In this document: positions 1 to 7,055 of the stretch, one piece after another | Numbering within the stretch: the stretch's first letter is position 1 | Layout of the letters: every line of letters starts with the position of its first letter | Origin: Streptomyces sp. PCS3-D2 | Lineage (GTDB): Bacteria; Actinomycetota; Actinomycetes; Streptomycetales; Streptomycetaceae | DNA length: 64,000 nucleotides | NCBI RefSeq assembly: GCF_000612545.2 | Contig: NZ_CP097800.1 | Coordinates: forward strand, 558,001-622,000 | Direction: 5' to 3' | The notes under the pieces: model-generated | The model's database searches: none | The model's input: only the letters and a program-made list of their open reading frames with translations | Told to the model about the DNA's origin: nothing | Translations under genes and position numbers: made by a program

Positions 1-706
1 CCGGAGCGGCCTCCCGTGCCACCACCGCCTGGAGCCGGGTCACCACGTGCGCCGCCGCCACCACCGGGTCCACGGCGAGGTGCGGAGCCCCGGCGTGCCC
101 GCCGCGGCCGTGCACCACCACCCGGAGCGTGACACTGCCCGCCGTCATGGGCCCGTATCCGTGGGCGACCATGCCGGCCGGCAGCGGCGCCGCGTGCTGG
201 GCCAGGACGTCGTCGGGCCGGCCGCACCGCCGGTAGAGGCCGTCGGCCAGCATCGCCCGGGCCCCCTCCAGCGTCTCCTCGGCCGGCTGCCCGGCCACGA
301 CGAGGGTGCCGCGCCAGGCCCGGGGAGTCCGGGCGAGCAGCAGCGCCGTGCCCGCGGCCGCCGCGAGGTGCAGGTCGTGCCCGCAGGCGTGCGCCGCCTC
401 CCCGCGGGCCGCGTACGGCAGTCCGGTCGTCTCCCGGACCGGCAGGGCGTCGAGTTCGGCCCGCAGCAGGACCGTGGGACCGTCCCCGTTGCGCAGCACG
501 CCGGCCACACCGTGCCCGCCGATGCCGCGCGTGGTCGTGTACCCGGCGGACTCCAGCCTGCCGGCGAAGCGGTCCGCCGTGCGCCGCTCCTCCCCCGACA
601 GCTCCGGATCGTGGTGCAGTTCCAGGTACCAGGCCGTCAGGTCGCGCAGGTGCGCCCCGAGTCGGCTGAGCGGTGCGGCGGGCGATTCGGGTGCGTGGCC
701 GGTCAT
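1..706 (-). CDS. M20-family amidohydrolase/peptidase (partial, cut by window edge)
   Basis: This is an N-terminal fragment of about 235 residues whose 3' end lies beyond position 1. The family consists of metal-dependent amidohydrolases that cleave acylated amino acids or aminobenzoyl conjugates. The protein shows the early HHDPELSGEE stretch, the HACGHD metal-binding motif and the GHAGAP motif of the dimerisation domain, in the expected order. The ATG at 706 is the first good start. The gene is divergent from the RiPP precursor gene with about 170 bp between them. Nothing in the sequence ties it to the RiPP pathway, and it may simply be the flanking gene. The substrate cannot be told from the fragment. 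Confidence 0.85.
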   Translation of the reverse strand, partial: MTGHAPESPAAPLSRLGAHLRDLTAWYLELHHDPELSGEERRTADRFAGRLESAGYTTTRGIGGHGVAGVLRNGDGPTVLLRAELDALPVRETTGLPYAARGEAAHACGHDLHLAAAAGTALLLARTPRAWRGTLVVAGQPAEETLEGARAMLADGLYRRCGRPDDVLAQHAAPLPAGMVAHGYGPMTAGSVTLRVVVHGRGGHAGAPHLAVDPVVAAAHVVTRLQAVVAREAAP

Positions 707-748
707 GGAGCCATGATCGGACGGCGGGCCGGAGGCGGCTCCGGCAGG

Positions 749-782
749 GCGCTGACACCTCGTGACAGCGGAGTGTCAGCGC
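749..782. promoter_or_regulatory. Candidate SARP-type operator upstream of the RiPP precursor gene
   Basis: A perfect 10-bp inverted repeat, GCGCTGACAC (749-758) and GTGTCAGCGC (773-782), has a 14-bp spacer. Inside it the heptamers CTGACAC (752), GTGACAG (762) and GTGTCAG (773) recur every 10-11 bp. SARP regulators bind heptamer repeats spaced about one helical turn apart, and a SARP gene closes this cluster at 17.4 kb. The site lies 93-126 bp before the precursor ATG. Binding is inferred; it could instead serve the divergent amidohydrolase gene. Confidence 0.45.
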
Positions 783-874
783 TGCGACGGGTCCGGTGAC
801 GGCGGTACCCGCTGTGATGGGAGCAGACCCGGCACGGCGCGACCCGCGCCGTCCGCCCACCCGAAGGAGCCACC

Positions 875-1048
875 ATGCAGAAGTCGCCCCTCGCCTCGCT
901 CGCGGACGAGATCCTGGAGCTGGAGTCCGAGACGTTCGAGATCTCCGACTACTCGGACGCCAGCGAGGTCGTGCTCGCCGGTTCCACGAGCTGCAGCTCC
1001 ACCTCGACCTGCTCGTCGACCACCAGCACCACCTCCTGCTCCGCCTGA
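875..1048 (+). CDS. Ser/Thr/Cys-rich RiPP precursor peptide (thiopeptide/azole-peptide type)
   Basis: This 57-aa gene was found by reading the sequence. An AAGGAG ribosome site (864-869) precedes the ATG. The leader is acidic, with LADEILELESETFEISDYSD at residues 9-28, and closely recalls the nosiheptide-type leader (EIS followed by acidic residues and SEVV). After VVLAG (32-36) the last 21 residues are only Ser, Thr, Cys (C40, C46, C55) and a final Ala. Such a core suits conversion of Cys/Ser/Thr to thiazoles and oxazoles and of Ser/Thr to Dha/Dhb. All the enzymes needed lie in the facing operon. Counting S39 as core position 1 puts a Ser at position 13 (S51), as in 35-membered berninamycin-like rings, but no clear ring-forming enzyme is present. 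The exact cleavage site is inferred. Confidence 0.9.
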   Translation: MQKSPLASLADEILELESETFEISDYSDASEVVLAGSTSCSSTSTCSSTTSTTSCSA

Positions 1049-1070
1049 CCCGTCGGGCCGCGGACGCGGC

Positions 1071-1108
1071 GATGCCCCGGCCCCCGCATCTGCGGGGGCC
1101 GGGGCATC
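1071..1108. terminator. Bidirectional terminator between precursor and biosynthetic operon
   Basis: A perfect 18-bp stem (1071-1088 paired with 1091-1108) has almost no loop and reads GATGCCCCGGCCCCCGCA on the left arm. It lies 22 bp after the precursor stop and 16 bp after the end of the minus-strand YcaO gene. It should stop both convergent transcripts. Confidence 0.85.
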
Positions 1109-1124
1109 GGCCGTTGCGGGCCTC

Positions 1125-3062
1125 CTACGGGAAGGGGTGCGGGATCCTGCGGACGTCGGCGTCCGCGAGGTCGGCCGTGCGCATCCCCGCCCGCCGGGGC
1201 GCGGTGCGCAGCCGTGGCAGGTGGGGGGCGCGCTGCCGGGCCCAGCCGAAGTCGATCGGCAGCAGCCCGGGCACCACGGCGCAGACCGTGTGCAGGCCGA
1301 TCCGCCGCTGCTCCGGGGTGGTCTGGTCGACGGTGACGACGTCGTGTCCGGCGCGTACCAGCTCGTCCACGACGCACCGCAGATCGTCGCGGAGGTCTCC
1401 GGTGCGGGGCCGTCCGTACTCCGTCCAGGACCGGTAGAGCTCGTCCATCGTGCGTACGGCGAGCGGTTCCCGGTAGGGGCGGACGTGCTCCGCCATCGCG
1501 GGCAGCCCGTACAGCTGGGCGTGGTCCTTCAGGTGCAGCACCTTGTCGAAGTCGGCGGCCATCTCCTCCAGTTCGCCGCGCCGCTCCTCGACCTGGCGGG
1601 GCAGGTGCGGGATGTAGGTGAGCACCTCCGACAGGGCGGCCTCCACCGCCGCCGCCGGGTCGAGCGCGGCGCCCGCGCCGAAGGAGTACAGCCCGGGGCC
1701 GCCGTCGCGGCGCACCGCGAGCCCGGTGACGACCGGGACGGCCAGGTCGACGCGGTTGTCGAAGGCGTGCACGTCGTAACCCTGGAGCGCGGCCCGGTCG
1801 GCCATCGCGCGCACGGCGGTCCCCGGCACGCTCGCCAGGTCGATCTCGGTCAGCCGCAGTCCGCCGTACCAGGCGAGCAGGAACGCGTCCCGCTCCACGA
1901 GTTCGAGCAGGGCGCCGAGCAGCGCCTCTTCCTCGCAGCTGCCGATGGCACAGCCGTTGGAGCACTCGAAGACGAAGTTGTCGGCGGCGACGCCGGCGCT
2001 GTAGTGCACCAGCCGGGCCGGGACCAGCACGGGGCGGTCGTCGCGCAGCGAGTGCCCGTACACCCACGGGATGGGCCGTTCGGGGTCGAAGGGGGACACC
2101 AGCGGGTCGTCCCGGTAGGTCTCGGCCGCGTAGAACCCGCACGCGGCCGGGTCCAGGGCCCGCTCGCCCAGTTCGGCGTACGCGGCGGTGAGCAGGGTCT
2201 TGCCGGTGCGGCGGTGGGTTCCGGCGTACCGCTCCAGTCCTTCCAGGTGGGCGAGGTCGCGGCTGGCGGCGAAGCTGTTGGCCTGCCCGCTCCACGTCAC
2301 GTCCGTCAGTCCCGCGTACCCCCGCATGAAGACGCTGCCCGCAACCGGTGCGGTGGTGGGCGAGGTGACGTTCTGCCAGGTCCCCCCGCCCAGCACCCCC
2401 GTCACCGGATTGGCCAGCGCCGCGTACGGCATCGGGTAGGAGGACGCGGCGCGCAGCCGCTGGGCGCCGGGAGCGGGCTTGGGCCTGGAGGTGGGGGTGA
2501 AGGGGCGCGGTGCGTCGGCGCCCCGGGGCCCGCAGTCCGGGCACAGCGGATCGGCCAGCAGCGGATACGTCCGTACGCGCAGTGTCTCCAGGTCCAGCCG
2601 GGACACCTGGGGCAGGGCCCGGTCGGCGGCCGCACCGGCGGGTGCGGCGACCCGGCCGCCGTGGACCGCCTCGTGCAGGGCGTACACCGCGTCGTGCGCG
2701 TACGGGGACAGCCGGGGCCACTCGGAGCCGGTGGGCGTACCCGGCCCGCGGCCGGTCTCCAGCGCGTCGCGCTCGCTCCGGCTGCGCAGCCGCTGGCGGC
2801 GCATGGCCAGGCACTGGCCGCACGCCGGTGCGCCGCCGTCTCCGCCCCAGGGGCCGACGAGCACCTCCCGCGCGCTGAGGTGGACGGTGGCCCGGGGCCG
2901 GACGGCGGCGAACGGGTCGGCGGCGCGCGGCCCCAGGGCATCGTGCACGCCCAGGGTCACCACGACGGCGCCGAGCGGGACCAGCGCCTCGGCGAGGTCC
3001 CGCCGGGCGGATTCGAGGGGTGTCCCGTCGGGGGCGGGCGGACACGGCGGGGTCGTGGTCAT
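1125..3062 (-). CDS. YcaO-domain azoline cyclodehydratase, copy 1
   Basis: This 645-aa protein belongs to the TOMM YcaO cyclodehydratases, which use ATP to phosphorylate the peptide amide and close Cys/Ser/Thr side chains into azolines. The N-terminal part is E1-like with a four-cysteine zinc site (C81xxC84, C174xxC177). The YcaO domain starts near residue 200 and has the nucleotide-binding stretches SFAASRDLAHLEGLERYAG and EEEALLGALLELVERDA. The C-terminus is PHPFP, fitting the PxPxP tail of azoline-forming members. The ATG at 3062 overlaps the permease stop (ATGA), so this is the last gene of the operon. A second YcaO of identical length lies at 11404-13341. One possible split is thiazoline versus (methyl)oxazoline formation; this is inference. 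Confidence 0.93.
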   Translation of the reverse strand: MTTTPPCPPAPDGTPLESARRDLAEALVPLGAVVVTLGVHDALGPRAADPFAAVRPRATVHLSAREVLVGPWGGDGGAPACGQCLAMRRQRLRSRSERDALETGRGPGTPTGSEWPRLSPYAHDAVYALHEAVHGGRVAAPAGAAADRALPQVSRLDLETLRVRTYPLLADPLCPDCGPRGADAPRPFTPTSRPKPAPGAQRLRAASSYPMPYAALANPVTGVLGGGTWQNVTSPTTAPVAGSVFMRGYAGLTDVTWSGQANSFAASRDLAHLEGLERYAGTHRRTGKTLLTAAYAELGERALDPAACGFYAAETYRDDPLVSPFDPERPIPWVYGHSLRDDRPVLVPARLVHYSAGVAADNFVFECSNGCAIGSCEEEALLGALLELVERDAFLLAWYGGLRLTEIDLASVPGTAVRAMADRAALQGYDVHAFDNRVDLAVPVVTGLAVRRDGGPGLYSFGAGAALDPAAAVEAALSEVLTYIPHLPRQVEERRGELEEMAADFDKVLHLKDHAQLYGLPAMAEHVRPYREPLAVRTMDELYRSWTEYGRPRTGDLRDDLRCVVDELVRAGHDVVTVDQTTPEQRRIGLHTVCAVVPGLLPIDFGWARQRAPHLPRLRTAPRRAGMRTADLADADVRRIPHPFP

Positions 3063-3814
3063 GTCCGGTTGCTCCAGCGGAAGGTCTTGAGCCCGATCGC
3101 CCCGAACAGGACGGCGAAGCCGAGGAGCGCCGCGCAGCCGGTGCCGATGGCGGCCAGGGATCCGGTGCCGGTGAGCGCGCCGGTCGCCGCGTCGTTGAGG
3201 TAGCGCAGCGGCAGGACGCGGGAGACCGACTGCAGCCAGGCCGGCATCATGTCCAACGGCAGGAAGGAGCCGGACAGGAACGCCATCGGCACCATCAGGC
3301 AGTTGGCGATGGCGGCGACGGCTTCCGGGGTGTTCGCGTAGCTTCCGACGATCACTCCGATGGCGAGGAAGGCGGTGATCCCGAGCAGCAGGGCGGGCAG
3401 CACGAGCGGCCAGCGGCCGTCCAGGACCAGTCCGAAGCCGGGGAGCACGGCCACCGCGACGAACACCGCGGCCTGCACTGCGCCCACGGCCAGGGCCAGT
3501 ACGTACCGCGAGGCGAGCACGGTCGTCAGCGGGGTCGGCGTCAGCCGGATCAGCCTCAGCAGGTCGTCGCGGCGCCACTGCATGAGGGTGAAGGCGATCC
3601 CGAAGACGGCCGCGTTGGCGACGCCCCAGGACATCACTCCGGGCGCGATGTAGGAAATGTACGGGCGGCCGGTCTCCTCGACGTCCTGGCCGCTGAAGAT
3701 CAGGCCGAAGACGACCAGGAAGAGCAGCGGGAAGGCGAAGGTGAAGAAGAGGGTTGCCTTGTCCCGGACCTGCGCCCGGTAGCCGGCGGCGGTCAGGGCC
3801 GTGTATGCGCTCAT
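3059..3814 (-). CDS. ABC-2 type exporter permease of the RiPP cluster
   Basis: This 251-aa integral membrane protein has about six hydrophobic spans. The first is near LFFTFAFPLLFLVVFGLIF and the last near residue 235. It has the SGSFLPLDMMP stretch typical of ABC-2/DrrB-like permeases. The start at 3814 forms an ATGA overlap with the ATPase gene, and the stop overlaps the next YcaO start in the same way, so the three are translationally coupled. It probably exports the mature peptide or gives self-resistance, working as a dimer with the ATPase. The cargo is inferred from context only. Confidence 0.9.
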   Translation of the reverse strand: MSAYTALTAAGYRAQVRDKATLFFTFAFPLLFLVVFGLIFSGQDVEETGRPYISYIAPGVMSWGVANAAVFGIAFTLMQWRRDDLLRLIRLTPTPLTTVLASRYVLALAVGAVQAAVFVAVAVLPGFGLVLDGRWPLVLPALLLGITAFLAIGVIVGSYANTPEAVAAIANCLMVPMAFLSGSFLPLDMMPAWLQSVSRVLPLRYLNDAATGALTGTGSLAAIGTGCAALLGFAVLFGAIGLKTFRWSNRT

Positions 3815-4779
3815 GCCTGGTACTCCGTCTGCGGGTGGGGGCCGGCCTGCGGGCCGGGGTGTGCGGCTCCGGTGAGTTCGAGGTAGACGTCCTCCAGCGT
3901 CGCCGTGCGGGTCATCACCCCGTCCAGTCCGGTGAGCGCGTCGACGGCCTGGAGCACCTTGCCCGGCGTCGCGGTCTCCAGGACGAGGGAGCCGCCCTGG
4001 AGGACGGCCCGGTCCACACCGGGCAGCGCCGCCGCCTCCTCGACACCGAGCCGGCCGACGGGCAGCAGCAGGCGCGAGGGGGCGCCGGCCGCGGTGACCA
4101 GCCGGTGCGGCGAGTCGAGGGCGGCGATCCGGCCGGCGACGAGTATCGCGACGCGGTCGCACAGGGCTTCGGCCTCGTCGAGGTGGTGGGTGGTGTAGAC
4201 GATCGTGCGGCCCTGGCTCTTGAGAGCGCGCAGTACCTCCCACAGGTCGCGGCGGGCCTGCGGGTCCAGGGCGGCCGTCGGTTCGTCGAGGAAAATCAGC
4301 TCGGGTTCGTGGACGAGTGCGGAGGCGATGGCCAGCCGCTGGCGCTGGCCCCCGGAGAGGTTCTCCACCAGGACGTCGCGCTGCTCGGTGAGTCCGACGC
4401 TCTCCAGGGTGCGGTCCGCGGCAGCCGGATCACGCCGGTACAGGCCGGCGACGGTGGCGAGGTGCTCGCGCGCGCTCTGCCGCACGAAGAAGGCCGAGGC
4501 CTGGGTCTGTACGCCCATCCGGGGCAGCAGGGCGGTGTTGCGGGGCCAGGGGCTCTGGCCGAGGACGGTGACCGTGCCGCCGTCGGCCTGGCGGAGCCCC
4601 TCCATGATCTCGATGAGGGTGGTCTTGCCCGCTCCGTTCGGGCCGAGGAGCCCGAAGAACTCGCCGCGGCGCACCTCGAGGGAGACCCCGTCCACCGCCC
4701 GGCGGTCGCCGTAGCGTTTGTGGACGTCCTCAACGGCGATGGCCGGGGAGTCGGGCGGTTGGGTGCTGTCTGTCGTCAT
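3811..4779 (-). CDS. ABC transporter ATP-binding protein (DrrA-like) of the RiPP cluster
   Basis: This 322-aa protein has a Walker A GPNGAGKTT near residue 46, signature LSGGQRQRL, Walker B LIFLDEPTAALD and the switch histidine in VYTTHHLDEA. After the nucleotide-binding domain comes the C-terminal region seen in drug-export ATPases of the DrrA type. It pairs with the adjacent permease (ATGA overlap). The start is the ATG at 4779, with GAGGGACG as a possible ribosome site. About 93 bp of partly repetitive DNA separates it from the upstream M50 gene, the largest gap inside the operon, so an internal promoter or mRNA processing site is possible there. Confidence 0.93.
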   Translation of the reverse strand: MTTDSTQPPDSPAIAVEDVHKRYGDRRAVDGVSLEVRRGEFFGLLGPNGAGKTTLIEIMEGLRQADGGTVTVLGQSPWPRNTALLPRMGVQTQASAFFVRQSAREHLATVAGLYRRDPAAADRTLESVGLTEQRDVLVENLSGGQRQRLAIASALVHEPELIFLDEPTAALDPQARRDLWEVLRALKSQGRTIVYTTHHLDEAEALCDRVAILVAGRIAALDSPHRLVTAAGAPSRLLLPVGRLGVEEAAALPGVDRAVLQGGSLVLETATPGKVLQAVDALTGLDGVMTRTATLEDVYLELTGAAHPGPQAGPHPQTEYQA

Positions 4780-4823
4780 GGGTCGTGCGTCCCTCTGTGT
4801 CTGTCGTGTGTCTGTCGTGCAGT

Positions 4824-4877
4824 GGGTTCGGGCCGGGTGGGTTCGGGCTGGGTGGGTTCAGGCTGGGTGGGTTCAGG
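4824..4877. repeat. 15-bp tandem repeat, 3.6 copies
   Basis: The unit GGGTTCGGGCTGGGT repeats at 4824, 4839 and 4854, with a partial copy from 4869. Copies differ only at one or two positions (C/T and G/A). It begins in the gap between the ABC ATPase and M50 genes and runs through the M50 stop codon at 4873-4875, so slippage could change the end of that protein or the intercistronic spacing. No known regulatory element matches it. Confidence 0.85.
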
Positions 4878-5973
4878 CGGTGGCGGCGTACCAGACGGCT
4901 GTCGTGAGGCCTGCCGCCAGGAGCAGGACGAGGGCGGCGGAGCCGGCGGCGTAGCCGAGGTAGAGCCTCCTGGCGCGCGGCGGATAGGCGGCAGCGGCCG
5001 TCCGGTCGCGCATCCGGAGGCGGAGATACCCCGAACTGGCGGGTGCCAGCCGTGTGACGCGCAGGCCGTGTCCGAGCATCGTGTAACCGTCCAGCGGGGG
5101 CAGGGGGATCAGGTTGACGAGCGCCTGGGCGCTGCCGATGAGCAGCAGTGCGGCGAGGGTGCGCCGGACGGGGTCGTCGCCCGCGGGCAGCAGGGTCCAC
5201 CAGAGCCAGAACGGCAGCAGGAACAGCAGGTTGGCGAAGGCGCCCGCGGCGGCGACCGCAAGTTGCTGCCGACGCCTTTCCAGAAAACGGTAGTTGTCGA
5301 CGGTGCAGTACATGATGGCGACGGGCAGCCGCCAGCGCAGCCCGATCTCGCCCACGGTGCCGCCGACATGGCGGGCGGCCACCCCGTGCGCGAACTCGTG
5401 CAGGGCCGTGCTCAGCCACATGAGGGTGGCCACCGCCAGCAGCGGGACCGGTTGGCGCAGCAACCAGCCGAAGGAGGACACGAGTTCGCCGGCGGACCGG
5501 ACGAGCGCGGTCTCCATGGCGAGGCAGCCGAGCAGCAGGGCGCCGAGCACCGCCGGGTGCAGGAGCGGGCGCAGGACGCGGTGCAGCCGGGCCGTCGTGG
5601 CATCGGCGTCCGCGACCAGCCGCAGCGTACCGCGGAGCAGGCCGCCCGTGAGCGGTGGTCCGGCCGGGGCGGGCGCGGGGGGCGGCGGGCCACCGGCGAG
5701 CAGCCGGCGGCTGCCGAGGAGTGCCAGCAACTGCTGCCAGTTGGCCTCGCCGAGCCGCCGCCCGAAGGTCCGGCCGTACTCGGTCCCGATCTCCGCCAGG
5801 CTGCGGGTGCCGTCGAGCCGGGAGACGAGGAAGTGCTCCTTGGGGCCGATCTCGAACGAGGCCCCCGACACGGGGTCCTTGACCAGGTGGACGGTCGCCG
5901 GCCCGGCGAGGAGCGGAGGGGACAGCAGGACCTCCGGGCGCAGGGCGGGCCGGTGGTCCAGCAGCCCGGTCAT
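4873..5973 (-). CDS. M50-family membrane zinc protease with PqqD-like N-terminal domain
   Basis: This is a 366-aa protein. Residues about 25-95 resemble a PqqD/RRE-type peptide-recognition domain (VSRLDGTRSLAEIGTEYGR). After a Pro/Ala linker come hydrophobic helices carrying the zinc motif H192-EFA-H196 and, further on, the second site-2-protease motif LIPLPPLDG. The fold class is the site-2 or peptide zinc metalloprotease group of membrane proteases. In this operon the likely job is removal of the precursor leader at the membrane, next to the exporter. The front domain would hold the leader. The ATG at 5973 overlaps the stop of the eliminase gene (ATGA). A role in immunity cannot be excluded. 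Confidence 0.85.
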   Translation of the reverse strand: MTGLLDHRPALRPEVLLSPPLLAGPATVHLVKDPVSGASFEIGPKEHFLVSRLDGTRSLAEIGTEYGRTFGRRLGEANWQQLLALLGSRRLLAGGPPPPAPAPAGPPLTGGLLRGTLRLVADADATTARLHRVLRPLLHPAVLGALLLGCLAMETALVRSAGELVSSFGWLLRQPVPLLAVATLMWLSTALHEFAHGVAARHVGGTVGEIGLRWRLPVAIMYCTVDNYRFLERRRQQLAVAAAGAFANLLFLLPFWLWWTLLPAGDDPVRRTLAALLLIGSAQALVNLIPLPPLDGYTMLGHGLRVTRLAPASSGYLRLRMRDRTAAAAYPPRARRLYLGYAAGSAALVLLLAAGLTTAVWYAATA

Positions 5974-7055
5974 GTGGCGACCGCCGGGCTGCCGGCCGGG
6001 ACCTCGCCCTCGCGCAGCACCCGCCCCAGCAGGTGGGCCAGGTACGCCTCGTCGCGGATGGTGACGTGCAGCCGGTTGTTGGTCATGTGCATGTACGGGG
6101 AGAGCAGCAGGGGGAGCGCCTCGGCGGGGTCCGTCACCCGTTCGTCGCGGGTGCCGTCCCAGGAGCGGAAGACCAGTTCCCCGTCGGCGGCCAGCGCCTC
6201 GGCGCGCTCGCGCAGCTCGTGGCAGTGTTCCGCCCACCCGGCCAGGAAGGCGGGGAGCCGGCCCGTCTCGCCCGAGGCCAGCGCGTCGCGCACGGCGGCG
6301 AAACGGCGGCCGAGCCCGGGGGCGGTCTGCCCGTAGGTCCGGTCGTACTCCTGGGAACCGATGAACCCGGTGCCGGGGAAGGCCTGGTGCCAGAACTCGT
6401 AGTACCGGTCGAGGTATCCGGCGAGTTCGTCCCGGTCGGGCAGGAAGACGCCCGCCATGACCATCATCAGCTGGGCGGAGGTACCCAGCAGGACGGTGCG
6501 CAGGTGCAGGTTCATGCGGTGCAGCGCGTCGATGACCAGGTCGCTGGAGCGGGCGAAGTGCCATTCGGCGAGTTCGACGCCGGCGGGACCGCCGTACTTC
6601 CCGAATTCGGGCTCGTACGGCTCGCGGGAGTACGAGTTGTTCGGGCGCAGGTTCATCCGGCCGTCGGGTCCCATGAAGGCCGCCCGGTCGCCCTCCGGGA
6701 ACTCGATGTCGAAGAGCGTGTTGTAGAACTCGTTGAGGAATCCGGAGTCGACCTCGTAGAGGGCCGGCCGGGCCCGCAGGAAGGCTGCCACGGCCTCCTC
6801 CGCGCGGCGCCGCACCTCGGGTTCCGCCTCCGGAGTGGCCGGGCGCAGCCGCAGCCGCACGTGCGGTCCCTCCAGCCAGTAGTTGATGAAGAAGTGCCCG
6901 GCGAGGAGCCCGTCGGCGGTGAGGCCGGCGATCAGCGGCCGGACGCACTGCACCAGCAGCGGCTGCGGGTTGGCGGCGTAGAAGATGTGCAGGGCCTGCC
7001 AGGCTCCGCGGGTGTCGCCGGGGGCGCCGGGGGTGGACGGGGTCATCTCGGCCAT
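5970..7055 (-). CDS. SpaB_C/thiopeptide-type protein, probable glutamate elimination (split LanB C-domain)
   Basis: This 361-aa protein belongs to the thiopeptide-type bacteriocin biosynthesis family, which includes LanB glutamate-elimination domains and the related pyridine synthases. Elimination-type residues are visible: HVRLR (R67, R69), YEPEFGKYGG (147-156) and HMTNNR (323-328). In nisin dehydratase the position of K153 is an arginine, so one active-site residue is conservatively changed. The protein would release glutamate from glutamylated Ser/Thr to leave Dha/Dhb. It is the only member of this family in the window, so either the product lacks a pyridine ring or this enzyme does more than eliminate. 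The second in-frame ATG at 7046 gives an ATGA overlap with the LanB gene and is an equally good start. Confidence 0.85.
   Translation of the reverse strand: MAEMTPSTPGAPGDTRGAWQALHIFYAANPQPLLVQCVRPLIAGLTADGLLAGHFFINYWLEGPHVRLRLRPATPEAEPEVRRRAEEAVAAFLRARPALYEVDSGFLNEFYNTLFDIEFPEGDRAAFMGPDGRMNLRPNNSYSREPYEPEFGKYGGPAGVELAEWHFARSSDLVIDALHRMNLHLRTVLLGTSAQLMMVMAGVFLPDRDELAGYLDRYYEFWHQAFPGTGFIGSQEYDRTYGQTAPGLGRRFAAVRDALASGETGRLPAFLAGWAEHCHELRERAEALAADGELVFRSWDGTRDERVTDPAEALPLLLSPYMHMTNNRLHVTIRDEAYLAHLLGRVLREGEVPAGSPAVAT

Noticed and set aside
762-3203. Long plus-strand open frame across the first YcaO gene
   Set aside because: It is antisense to a gene with clear family motifs. Its residues are low-complexity Arg/Gly/Pro with no ribosome site, and high-GC DNA commonly gives such shadows.
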